Translations under genes and position numbers: made by a program | Notes under the pieces: generated by a model | Seen by the model: the letters and a program-made list of their open reading frames with translations, nothing else | What the model was told of the DNA's origin: nothing | Databases searched by the model: none | Shown: positions 25,149 to 33,911 of the stretch, one piece after another | Layout of the letters: every line of letters starts with the position of its first letter | How positions within the stretch are numbered: position 1 is the first letter of the stretch | Origin: UBA7359 sp963976795 | GTDB lineage: Bacteria > Pseudomonadota > Gammaproteobacteria > Eutrophobiales > Eutrophobiaceae | Direction of reading: 5' to 3' | Length of the DNA: 52,025 bases | Assembly (NCBI GenBank): GCA_963976795.1 | Contig: CAXBLT010000018.1 | Location: forward strand, 1 to 52,025

Positions 25149-28100
25149 ATGAAGCAAGCACCAAAGCAACAGGGTTTATACGACCCTTCTACAGAACACG
25201 ATGCCTGCGGTCTCGGTTTTGTTGCGCATATGAAAGGTCGAAAGTCCCATAAGATTATCGACGACGCATTAACTATTCTCAGGAATTTAATTCATCGTGG
25301 TGCATGTGGTTGTGAAGAAAACACCGGTGACGGTGTTGGCATACTGATTCAAAAACCACATAAGTTTTTTCAACGAGTCTGTGCTGAAATCAACATCAAC
25401 CTGCCTGATACCGACAGCTACGGTGCAGGTATGGTCTTTCTTCCTACCGACTCAGCTCAAGCAAAACAATGCGAGGAAGTATTCGAAAGAATTATTAAAG
25501 AAGAAGGTCAACAGTTTTTAGGCTGGCGCGAAGTCCCTATCGATGATTCTTCTTTAGGCCCAACAGCGGTAGAAGGCGAGCCTGCTTTCAAACAGATCTT
25601 TATCGCAAAGAGCGATGCATTAGATCCTGCTGCGTTTGATCGTAAACTTTATGTGATCCGTAAACGTGCCGAAAACGAAATCTGGAGTTCAGACTTATCT
25701 GAACAGAATTTATTTTATATACCCTCATTGTCTTATCGTACCTTTGTATATAAAGGTATGTTGACCGGTTCGCAAATAGAACCGATGTTTCCCGAATTAT
25801 CTGACCCCGATGTTGAATCAGCTTTAGCATTAGTACACCAGCGTTTCTCAACCAATACCTTCCCGGCCTGGCGCCTGGCACACCCATTTAGATACGTTGC
25901 CCACAATGGCGAGATCAATACTGCCCGTGGCAATGCCAACTGGATGAGAGCTAGAGAATCTCTGTGTGAGTCGGAGCTGTTTGGTGATGATTTGAAAAAA
26001 TTATTTCCAATCGTTGTTGAAGGCGGTAGTGACTCTGCCACCTTTGATAATGTCATGGAATTTCTGCACATGTCCGGTCGTCCATTACCTCTCGCAGTCT
26101 TGATGATGATTCCAGAAGCCTGGTCAGGACATGAAACCATGGATGATGAGCGTAAGGCGTTCTATGAATATCACGCGAATCTAATGGAGCCATGGGATGG
26201 TCCTGCGTCACTGTCATTTACCGATGGTGAAGTGATCGGTGCTGTACTGGATCGAAACGGTTTACGGCCATCACGCTATTATGTGACACACGATGATGTC
26301 GTTATCATGGCATCTGAAGTCGGGGTATTAGATGTCGCTCCTGAAAACGTAAAGATAAAAGACCGCTTGCATCCGGGGCGCATCTTTATGGTTGATACCA
26401 AACAAGGCCGTATCATCGATGACGAAGAATTAAAGAAACAATTTACCGGCGAGCACCCCTATGGCCAGTGGTTGAAAGAAAACTTACTGCCAATAGAAAA
26501 TCTACCGAATCCGAAACAGATACACGGTTCGAATCCAGATACCTTATTACAACGTCAACAAGCCTTCGGTTATACACACGAAGATTTAAAGCTATTAATG
26601 ACGCCGATGGCAGCAAAAGGTGTTGAACCAACAGGCTCAATGGGAACAGATGCTGCACTGGCGGTGTTATCAAACCGTTCTCGCTTGCTCTACGATTACT
26701 TCAAACAACTGTTCGCGCAAGTGACCAACCCACCATTAGATGGTATCCGTGAAAAATTAGTGACACAGGTTGCAACGACAATTGGACCAGAAGGAAACTT
26801 ATTAGAACCAACGCCTGAAAGTTGTCGACGCATCAAGATCAATTCACCGGTGATCACGAATGAAGAATTGGCAAAGATACGTGATGTAAACCTCCCTGGC
26901 TTTAGAACCAAGGTGGTTGATATCTTATACCCAGTTGCCGAGGGTGGCGCGGGGATGGATAAGGCATTAGAAGCGGTCTATCTGGAAGTGGATCAAGCGG
27001 TAGAAGAAGGATATACCAACGTCATACTTTCTGACCGTGGTGTTGATGAAAGTAGAACGGCAATCCCGGCGTTATTGGCAACAGCTGGAGTGCATCATCA
27101 CTTGATTCGCAACGGGAAGCGAACTCGGATTGGTTTGGTGCTTGAGTCAGGCGAGCCTAGAGAAGTGCACCACTTTGCAGTACTACTTGGTTACGGCGTA
27201 GGCGCAGTGAATCCTTACCTCGCTTTTGAATCATTAGGTGATTTAATCGGTAACGGCCGCTTACCTGATATGGAACATGCCGTCGCCGTGAAGAATTTCA
27301 TCAAGGCGGTTAATAAAGGTTTGGTTAAGACCATGGCAAAGATGGGGATCTCTACTGTCCAGTCTTATTGTGGCGCGCAGGTCTTCGAAGCGATTGGTCT
27401 TAATAAAGAATTTGTTGATAAGTACTTTACACGAACCGCATCACGTATCGGCGGAATCGGTATAGATGTCGTCGCAGAGGAAATGAATCAACGTCATCAT
27501 ATTGCCTTCCCGGATCGTGATGTGAAAGAGCCCGATCTGGAATGGGGTGGCGAATATCAATGGCGACGTGACGGTGAGTATCATCTATTCAATCCTAATA
27601 CTGTTTTCAAGCTACAACACGCCACCCGCTCAGGCCAATACAACATCTTCAAGGAATATACCGAACTCGTAAACGATCAAAGTGAAAACCTCGCAACCTT
27701 AAGAGGTCTGTTTGAGTTCAAGCAATCAAACAAGTCCATCCCACTAGACGAAGTCGAATCAATTGAAAACATCATGAAACGTTTTTCAACTGGTGCGATG
27801 TCTTATGGTTCGATCAGTAAAGAAGCACATGAAACGCTGGCGATAGCAATGAATCGTATCGGCGGTAAATCAAATACAGGCGAAGGCGGTGAAAACCCGG
27901 ATCGGTTTACACCAGATGCCAACGGCGATCTAAGACGTAGTTCGATCAAGCAAGTTGCTTCAGGTCGCTTCGGGGTCACGAGTGAGTACCTTGCTAACGC
28001 AGATGATATCCAAATCAAGATGGCACAGGGTGCGAAGCCAGGCGAGGGCGGGCAGTTACCGGGTTCGAAGGTCTATCCCTGGATAGCAGAAGTTAGACAC

Positions 28101-29705
28101 TCTACGCCTTGGGTAGAATTGATTTCACCACCACCGCATCACGATATTTATTCGATAGAAGATCTGGCGCAATTAATCCACGACTTAAAGAATGCCAATC
28201 CAAAAGCACGTATCCATGTGAAACTGGTTGCAGAAGTCGGGGTTGGAACGGTTGCTGCCGGTGTGGCTAAAGCGCACTCCGATGTTATTTTAGTCTCAGG
28301 CTATGATGGTGGCACAGGCGCTTCTCCGATGAGTTCACTCAAACATGCCGGCTTGCCTTGGGAGTTAGGCGTCGCTGAGACGCAACAAGTGTTGGTCATG
28401 AATGGCCTACGCGACCGTATCGTGTTGCAAACCGATGGTCAGTTAAAGACCGGACGAGATGTTGTCATTGCGGCCTTACTCGGTGCTGAAGAATTCGGTT
28501 TCTCAACCGCACCATTGGTAGTATCAGGTTGTATCATGATGCGTGTTTGTCATTTGAATACTTGCCCTGTCGGTGTTGCAACTCAAAACCCGGAGCTTAC
28601 GAAAAAATTTAGCGGTAAGCCGGAGTTCGTAGAAAACTTTTTCAAATACATTGCAGAAGAAGTGCGCGAATATATGGCAGAACTTGGGTTTAGAACCGTT
28701 GATGAAATGATAGGTCAGGTAGACAGGTTAGAAACCAAGAAAGCAGTCGATCACTGGAAAGCAGCAGGCCTTGATTTCACCAATATACTGCATAAACCTA
28801 CGCCACGACCGGGCGATGAAATCTATTGTGTGAATGGACAAGATCACGGTCTGGAAAAATCATTGGATATGACCAAGCTAGTGCCGCTAAGTAAAGACGC
28901 ATTGGAAAGTAAACAGAAAGTCGACATCATCTTGCCGATCAAGAACACTGATAGAACGACAGGTACTATCCTCGGCTATAACATCACGACGCGATATGGC
29001 AGTGAAGGTTTGCCAGAAGACACAGTAAATATACATTTCAATGGATCAGCAGGCATGAGTTTTGGTGCCTTCGTCCCGAAAGGCGTCACCATGACCCTGG
29101 AAGGTGATTCAAACGATTATATCGGCAAGGGGCTGTCTGGTGGCAAGATCATTGTCTATCCGCCGCGTAAATCATCCTTTGTCCCGGAAGAAAATACCCT
29201 CGTTGGAAATGTTGTGCTCTACGGCGCAACCGATGGAGAGGCCTATTTCCGAGGTATTGCCGGCGAACGTTTCTGCGTACGCAATAGTGGTGTGAACACT
29301 GTTGTTGAAGGGGTTGGTGATCATGGTTGTGAATACATGACTGGTGGCCGTGTGATTATTATCGGGAAGACCGGTCGTAACTTCGCCGCAGGTATGTCTG
29401 GTGGTATTGCCTATGTGCTCGATGAAGAAGGCGATTTTGAAGTTCATTGTAATAAAGGCATGGTCAATCTAGAAGCGATTGAAACTAACGAAGATATCGA
29501 ATTCGTCAAAGGCTTGCTAACAAAACATGTGCAATACACACAAAGTACCGTTGCTGAAAAGATATTAGGTAACTGGAACGAATATCAATCCAAATTTGTT
29601 AAGGTTATGCCTGTTCAATACAAGCGTGTACTCGAAGCCATCAAGCGTGGCAAAGAGAAAGGCCTGACCGAAGAAGAAGCCGTAATGGAGGCAGCCAATG
29701 GGTAA
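25149..29705 (+). CDS. gltB: Glutamate synthase (NADPH) large subunit
   Basis: GltB takes the amide nitrogen of glutamine and makes glutamate from 2-oxoglutarate. The protein of about 1518 residues has an N-terminal class II glutaminase domain whose catalytic cysteine is in EHDACGLGF (about C20, exposed after propeptide removal). A central domain and an FMN-binding synthase domain (GGKSNTGEGGE, VSGYDGGTGASP) follow, then the 3Fe-4S cysteines in CIMMRVCHLNTCPVG and a C-terminal beta-helix. I prefer the ATG at 25149, which has gagtg 8 bases upstream. A TTG at 25134 would add five residues. It overlaps gltD. Confidence 0.96.
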   Translation: MKQAPKQQGLYDPSTEHDACGLGFVAHMKGRKSHKIIDDALTILRNLIHRGACGCEENTGDGVGILIQKPHKFFQRVCAEININLPDTDSYGAGMVFLPTDSAQAKQCEEVFERIIKEEGQQFLGWREVPIDDSSLGPTAVEGEPAFKQIFIAKSDALDPAAFDRKLYVIRKRAENEIWSSDLSEQNLFYIPSLSYRTFVYKGMLTGSQIEPMFPELSDPDVESALALVHQRFSTNTFPAWRLAHPFRYVAHNGEINTARGNANWMRARESLCESELFGDDLKKLFPIVVEGGSDSATFDNVMEFLHMSGRPLPLAVLMMIPEAWSGHETMDDERKAFYEYHANLMEPWDGPASLSFTDGEVIGAVLDRNGLRPSRYYVTHDDVVIMASEVGVLDVAPENVKIKDRLHPGRIFMVDTKQGRIIDDEELKKQFTGEHPYGQWLKENLLPIENLPNPKQIHGSNPDTLLQRQQAFGYTHEDLKLLMTPMAAKGVEPTGSMGTDAALAVLSNRSRLLYDYFKQLFAQVTNPPLDGIREKLVTQVATTIGPEGNLLEPTPESCRRIKINSPVITNEELAKIRDVNLPGFRTKVVDILYPVAEGGAGMDKALEAVYLEVDQAVEEGYTNVILSDRGVDESRTAIPALLATAGVHHHLIRNGKRTRIGLVLESGEPREVHHFAVLLGYGVGAVNPYLAFESLGDLIGNGRLPDMEHAVAVKNFIKAVNKGLVKTMAKMGISTVQSYCGAQVFEAIGLNKEFVDKYFTRTASRIGGIGIDVVAEEMNQRHHIAFPDRDVKEPDLEWGGEYQWRRDGEYHLFNPNTVFKLQHATRSGQYNIFKEYTELVNDQSENLATLRGLFEFKQSNKSIPLDEVESIENIMKRFSTGAMSYGSISKEAHETLAIAMNRIGGKSNTGEGGENPDRFTPDANGDLRRSSIKQVASGRFGVTSEYLANADDIQIKMAQGAKPGEGGQLPGSKVYPWIAEVRHSTPWVELISPPPHHDIYSIEDLAQLIHDLKNANPKARIHVKLVAEVGVGTVAAGVAKAHSDVILVSGYDGGTGASPMSSLKHAGLPWELGVAETQQVLVMNGLRDRIVLQTDGQLKTGRDVVIAALLGAEEFGFSTAPLVVSGCIMMRVCHLNTCPVGVATQNPELTKKFSGKPEFVENFFKYIAEEVREYMAELGFRTVDEMIGQVDRLETKKAVDHWKAAGLDFTNILHKPTPRPGDEIYCVNGQDHGLEKSLDMTKLVPLSKDALESKQKVDIILPIKNTDRTTGTILGYNITTRYGSEGLPEDTVNIHFNGSAGMSFGAFVPKGVTMTLEGDSNDYIGKGLSGGKIIVYPPRKSSFVPEENTLVGNVVLYGATDGEAYFRGIAGERFCVRNSGVNTVVEGVGDHGCEYMTGGRVIIIGKTGRNFAAGMSGGIAYVLDEEGDFEVHCNKGMVNLEAIETNEDIEFVKGLLTKHVQYTQSTVAEKILGNWNEYQSKFVKVMPVQYKRVLEAIKRGKEKGLTEEEAVMEAANG

Positions 29706-31140
29706 ACCAACAGGGTTTATGGAGCATGGTAGGGCGAAACAACCGTACCGACCTGTAGCAGAACGCAAGCAAGATTGGAAACAGGTCATGCAACCCTGGC
29801 CAGTTGCGCCATTAAAAGAACAAGCCTCACGTTGTATGGATTGTGGTATTCCATTTTGTCATCAAGGTTGTCCTTTAGGTAACTTGATCCCTGATTGGAA
29901 CGACCTGGTCTATCGCGATCAGTGGCAAGATGCGATAAAGCGTTTACATGCAACCAACAACTTCCCGGAATTCACCGGCACCCTATGTCCAGCACCGTGT
30001 GAAGGTGCCTGCGTACTCGGAATCAACGACGACCCTGTGACTATCAAAGCCGTTGAACTGTCTATCATAGACAAAGCATGGGAAAACGGTTGGATCAAAC
30101 CGGAAATTCCAGAAAAGAAAACCGGCAAGAAGGTTGGTGTCATAGGATCAGGGCCAGCAGGCATGGCCGCTGCACAACAACTCGCGCGCGCCGGACATGA
30201 CGTGACATTGTTTGAAAGAGATGATCGTATCGGTGGTTTAATGCGCTACGGTATCCCTGAATTCAAGATGGAAAAAAGTCGACTCGATCGTCGTATGGAA
30301 CAGATGGCAGCGGAAGGTGTGACCTTCAAACCAAACAGTCATATCGGTATCGATATCGATGCGACAGAATTAAAAAAAGAATTTGATGCATTAGTGCTAA
30401 GTGGTGGCGCCAGTGCACGCCGTGACCTGCCAATCCCCGGTCGTAAGTTAAAAGGTATTTATCAAGCGATGGAATTTCTGCCACAAGCGAATCGACTTTG
30501 CATGGGCGACACGATTCCAGAAGAAGAATTGATCAATGTAAAAGACAAACATGTGATCATCATCGGCGGTGGCGATACCGGCGCAGATTGTATCGGCACC
30601 TCGCACAGACAAGGGGCAGCCTCAGTGACCTCATTAGAGATCATGCCGCGTCCACCAGCATCACGGGCGGAAGATAACCCCTGGCCACAGTGGCCGTTCA
30701 TTTATCGTACTGCTTCGGCGCACGAAGAAGGTGGCGAACGCGTTTATTCAGTACAAACGAAAAAATTTCATGGCGATGCTGATGGTAACCTGACCGAGCT
30801 TGAACTTACTAAGGTAGAGTTGCAACGCGAAGCTGGCCGCATGCAATTTAACGATGTACCGAACAGCAAAGAAATGCTCAAAGCAGATTTCGTTTTCCTG
30901 GCAATGGGTTTCACCGGTGCGGAAAAAGAAGGTCTGGTAGAACAACTCGGTATTGATCTCAATGACCGCACCAATGTCTGGCAAGAAAACTGGCAGACGA
31001 ATGTAGAAGGTGTGTTCGTAGCGGGCGATATGCAACATGGCCAGAGTTTGATTGTATGGGCGATTGCTGAGGGGAGATCAGCTGCTGCTGCTGTTGATAA
31101 ATATCTTATGGGCGATACTGATTTACCGAGTCCGGTATGA
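29698..31140 (+). CDS. gltD: Glutamate synthase (NADPH) small subunit
   Basis: GltD passes electrons from NADPH through FAD and 4Fe-4S clusters to GltB. The 480-residue protein has the N-terminal cysteine clusters CMDCGIPFCHQGCPLGN and CPAPCEGACVLG, the FAD-binding GSGPAGMAAAQQLA, and the NADPH-binding GGGDTGADCIGTS. The C-terminal FVAGDMQHGQSLIVWAI is conserved in the family. The ATG lies inside the last codons of gltB (8-base overlap). A strong hairpin terminator follows about 70 bp downstream. Confidence 0.96.
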   Translation: MGKPTGFMEHGRAKQPYRPVAERKQDWKQVMQPWPVAPLKEQASRCMDCGIPFCHQGCPLGNLIPDWNDLVYRDQWQDAIKRLHATNNFPEFTGTLCPAPCEGACVLGINDDPVTIKAVELSIIDKAWENGWIKPEIPEKKTGKKVGVIGSGPAGMAAAQQLARAGHDVTLFERDDRIGGLMRYGIPEFKMEKSRLDRRMEQMAAEGVTFKPNSHIGIDIDATELKKEFDALVLSGGASARRDLPIPGRKLKGIYQAMEFLPQANRLCMGDTIPEEELINVKDKHVIIIGGGDTGADCIGTSHRQGAASVTSLEIMPRPPASRAEDNPWPQWPFIYRTASAHEEGGERVYSVQTKKFHGDADGNLTELELTKVELQREAGRMQFNDVPNSKEMLKADFVFLAMGFTGAEKEGLVEQLGIDLNDRTNVWQENWQTNVEGVFVAGDMQHGQSLIVWAIAEGRSAAAAVDKYLMGDTDLPSPV

Positions 31141-31169
31141 TTATCTAGGTGTCATTCCCGCGACATGCT

Positions 31170-31199
31170 GTCATTCCCATGAAGATGGGAATCTAGTTA
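31170..31199 (+). repeat. Palindromic repeat element, copy 1
   Basis: The unit runs gtcattcccat-gaag-atgggaatctagtta: an 8-bp perfect stem with a GAAG loop, flanked by gtc and ctagtta. A partial left half (gtcattcccgcgacatgct) precedes it at 31151-31169. It resembles the dispersed 'GTCATTCCCGCG' palindromes seen between genes in many proteobacteria. Confidence 0.7.
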
Positions 31200-31207
31200 G
31201 AAATAAT

Positions 31208-31234
31208 AAACTCCCGCTAACGCGGGAGTTTTGC
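31208..31234 (+). terminator. Intrinsic terminator of gltBD
   Basis: A perfect 10-bp stem (aaactcccgc / gcgggagttt) with a taac loop and trailing Ts lies 68 bp after gltD. The matching A and T flanks mean it could also act on minus-strand transcripts coming from the SIR2-NTPase gene. Confidence 0.85.
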
Positions 31235-31251
31235 ATTATAAAACTTCCTTT

Positions 31252-31282
31252 GTCATACCGGGCTTGAACCGGTATCCAGTTA
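31252..31282 (+). repeat. Palindromic repeat element, copy 2
   Basis: The unit runs gtcataccgg-gcttga-accggtatccagtta. Its 7-bp stem and flanks (gtcat... and ...atc-agtta) match copy 1 in layout but differ in stem sequence. That is the pattern of compensatory change in a repeated hairpin family. Confidence 0.65.
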
Positions 31283-31397
31283 TTCAATTAATTTCTTTTA
31301 GCATTGCTTTCGCTACATCCATGTTGCTCAACCTTGAAATAAAAAAAATGATTCGGCAAGTTATAAGGGGATCAAACGACACTGAAACTTTTGATTC

Positions 31398-33824
31398 TTA
31401 ACTTAGTTCATCGGACATGTCCGACTGAAGTCTAGAAAACTGTCTCTCGAATATTATGAGTGATGTGGTTATTTCTGGATCACCAATTCGAACTTCGGCC
31501 TCTTTCAATTTCGCTACAGCATCATCAAACGTATTTGGATCTTGTGTTTTTCTGTATATTTCTATGCCAACATCGCAGTACGTCTTTAATATATTCTTAT
31601 TAGTTTTATAACGTTCTATTGCTTTAACAGATTTTACTCTAGCCATTTCTAATATGGCAATTCTATCTTCTTCAAGAATTCCGGGGGTTCGTTCTGCTCG
31701 TGCTAACAATAGTATAATCTTAAATCTTTCAACGGGCCCCTCTGTTTTAAAATCATTTTCAAACAATCGTATTTCTGTTTCCGCTTTTTCTAATTGATTT
31801 ATATCAATCAGATAACGTATCAGTCGATGTCGAGGAATACGCTCTCCAGGGACTTTGGATATCATTTTCCTTAGCAACTTATTTCTCAGATGCTTATCTG
31901 AGAAACGACTGATTCCTGAATCGAATGAACAAAGTTGTTTGATTGTTCGAATCTCAATATCGTAAGTTGGAATTATATTATCAATAACTGTTTCAAAAAG
32001 TTGATAAAATTCCTTCTCGTCAGTCATTTTATATTTAGTAACTATATCTGTAATTACTGGATGTCGGCCTTTCCAACCGTATATGCCTTCACGTTCACTG
32101 ACTGGATACTCATGAATTATATCTATTAAATATGTGAGTGAGGCAGATACTGCCTCCGCCGGAATTCCTAAAAGTCGAATCACCAATTGTCTATGAACAT
32201 TTACACCTGCACTTTCCATTGCAGAAACTAATCTATAAATTTTTTGCAAATTCTCTTCTAACTCAGCATATTCTCTCAATACAATGTCATCAAATTGATC
32301 AGACGCAAAAATATTTTTTAGGCAAACAAATGTATCTGCCTCACACTTTGCAGTAAGCCTTCTTTTTCTTTCGGTTCTCGAGAAACCTGAAAAGCTATTT
32401 TCAATGAGGGGCTGCAAATCTGTATTAGTATCAACCAAAGACAACAGTCCCTCAATCTCTGCTTCATCCAGTTTACTCAGGAAGAATTCTTTCCCTTTAT
32501 TAAAGATGTTTGGAGTCTTTATACGCGGATTCCAATGATTGCGTGAGGATGTAAGAATAATCTTTAAATTGAAAACATCATCTACTGATAATAAATCTAT
32601 TAAACTATTGATTTCATGCAAATGATTATGGGCATCATCAATAAATAAAACTCCCATTTCATTTTTACGATTAAGGTACTTTGATACAGCTCTCCATTCT
32701 TCAAAAAGTAGTTTATGATTTGCCTTGTGCTCCCAGCAATGGAACCCGTCTTCACTAAACCTTAATACAGTTTTTCTTGCAGCCGTACTTTTTCCCATCC
32801 CGCTTGCACCAAGCAAACAGACACTCAAAATATCATTTTTATGGAGGTGAGATTCTAAGTCTTTGATGATGCTTCTCTCAAAGGTGAGTTGCCCTTGGAT
32901 ATCAGAATATGTAGCAGGCCAGCCTTGGAACATGGCACTTACATTCTTTTCAAAATTTTTAAGCTCATCATTAATATTTAGTGTTACTGCCTGTAAAATA
33001 CTTTGGCTATCAAGTGGATCACCTGTTGATGTGTAAATCAAAGAATTGGGTGTGTTTTTCTTTTGAAACTCTACAAAAAAATCATCGACACTTCCAAATG
33101 CAACTTTTACCCCCCTGGTTTCAAACAGCAATGCTCTATTTTCATCCTCAGTATATAAAACTAAATTGATTGAGACAGGTGAATGAGATTTGTTGTTTAT
33201 TGAAATTGCTCGGCTTACAATATCTTTGATATGATCATCAGCTAAAGAGTAGCCTATAATTACAATATTCCCGCCATTGAGATCATATTTAAATGCATCC
33301 CACAACGCTTCTCGGTAGTCAGAAGTATTGTCATAGTCAGACTCAGTTATGATTATTCTGCTTTGGTTCCCATCAGATATATCTTTATCTATACTTCCAT
33401 GTAATTTATAGAGCTTGGTCACTTCTGGATATTTCTGCTCCTGGAAATCATAATTTGAAGTTAATACTGGCAAGACTTTTTCTTTCCTAGCATAAGCTTG
33501 TTCAATAAGTTCATCATAATTTGTGGTGTATATGTTTTTCCAGTTATATAGCGGCAAGTTCAATAATGAACCTGTAACGTGGATTTTATTAAACATAGAT
33601 CTTATGCATTTAACTAAGTCAGACCGAGATTTTTTACGTTCAGCTAACATCGTAATTTCTTTTAACGAGTAGCCATCTGAATCGATCCCAAACTCTTTAC
33701 TAACTGTATCAATTATTTTATCTACGCTTGGCGCGCCAGAAGGTATTGAAGAACCTGCGCCAAAAAATATGACCGTATTCACAGGATCTATTCCTTCAAC
33801 CATTGAAGCAAGCGATATACTCAT
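31398..33824 (-). CDS. SIR2-domain / P-loop (STAND-like) NTPase fusion, putative antiphage NADase
   Basis: The 808-residue soluble protein combines three parts. An N-terminal SIR2-like domain (about 12-255) has GAGSS (22-26), TTNYDE (100-105), LHGS with H142 and GYSLADDH (191-198). A P-loop NTPase (about 310-480) has Walker A GASGMGKST (339-347) and Walker B VLFIDDAH (392-399). A helical C-terminus (about 500-808) holds a winged-helix-like stretch and possible TPR-type repeats. This order of SIR2 effector, STAND ATPase and sensor repeats is known from NAD-depleting defence proteins such as the Avs5/SIR2-STAND group. Assignment to a named system cannot be made without a search. The start is supported by aaaggat 5 bases upstream. 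It follows a serine hydrolase gene by 87 bp on the same strand. Confidence 0.85.
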   Translation of the reverse strand: MSISLASMVEGIDPVNTVIFFGAGSSIPSGAPSVDKIIDTVSKEFGIDSDGYSLKEITMLAERKKSRSDLVKCIRSMFNKIHVTGSLLNLPLYNWKNIYTTNYDELIEQAYARKEKVLPVLTSNYDFQEQKYPEVTKLYKLHGSIDKDISDGNQSRIIITESDYDNTSDYREALWDAFKYDLNGGNIVIIGYSLADDHIKDIVSRAISINNKSHSPVSINLVLYTEDENRALLFETRGVKVAFGSVDDFFVEFQKKNTPNSLIYTSTGDPLDSQSILQAVTLNINDELKNFEKNVSAMFQGWPATYSDIQGQLTFERSIIKDLESHLHKNDILSVCLLGASGMGKSTAARKTVLRFSEDGFHCWEHKANHKLLFEEWRAVSKYLNRKNEMGVLFIDDAHNHLHEINSLIDLLSVDDVFNLKIILTSSRNHWNPRIKTPNIFNKGKEFFLSKLDEAEIEGLLSLVDTNTDLQPLIENSFSGFSRTERKRRLTAKCEADTFVCLKNIFASDQFDDIVLREYAELEENLQKIYRLVSAMESAGVNVHRQLVIRLLGIPAEAVSASLTYLIDIIHEYPVSEREGIYGWKGRHPVITDIVTKYKMTDEKEFYQLFETVIDNIIPTYDIEIRTIKQLCSFDSGISRFSDKHLRNKLLRKMISKVPGERIPRHRLIRYLIDINQLEKAETEIRLFENDFKTEGPVERFKIILLLARAERTPGILEEDRIAILEMARVKSVKAIERYKTNKNILKTYCDVGIEIYRKTQDPNTFDDAVAKLKEAEVRIGDPEITTSLIIFERQFSRLQSDMSDELS

Positions 33825-33911
33825 GTTTATCCTTTATGTTAATTGTTAAATGTTGAGATAAAATTACTTAGCCGAGGTCAGGCATTGAATCTTGAATCAT
33901 TTTGTACATGA

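Noticed and set aside
33840..33905. A 13-codon minus-strand frame (MYKMIQDSMPDLG) between the hydrolase and SIR2-NTPase genes.
   Set aside because: It lacks a ribosome site and is too short to assign; chance or a tiny gene remnant cannot be told apart.
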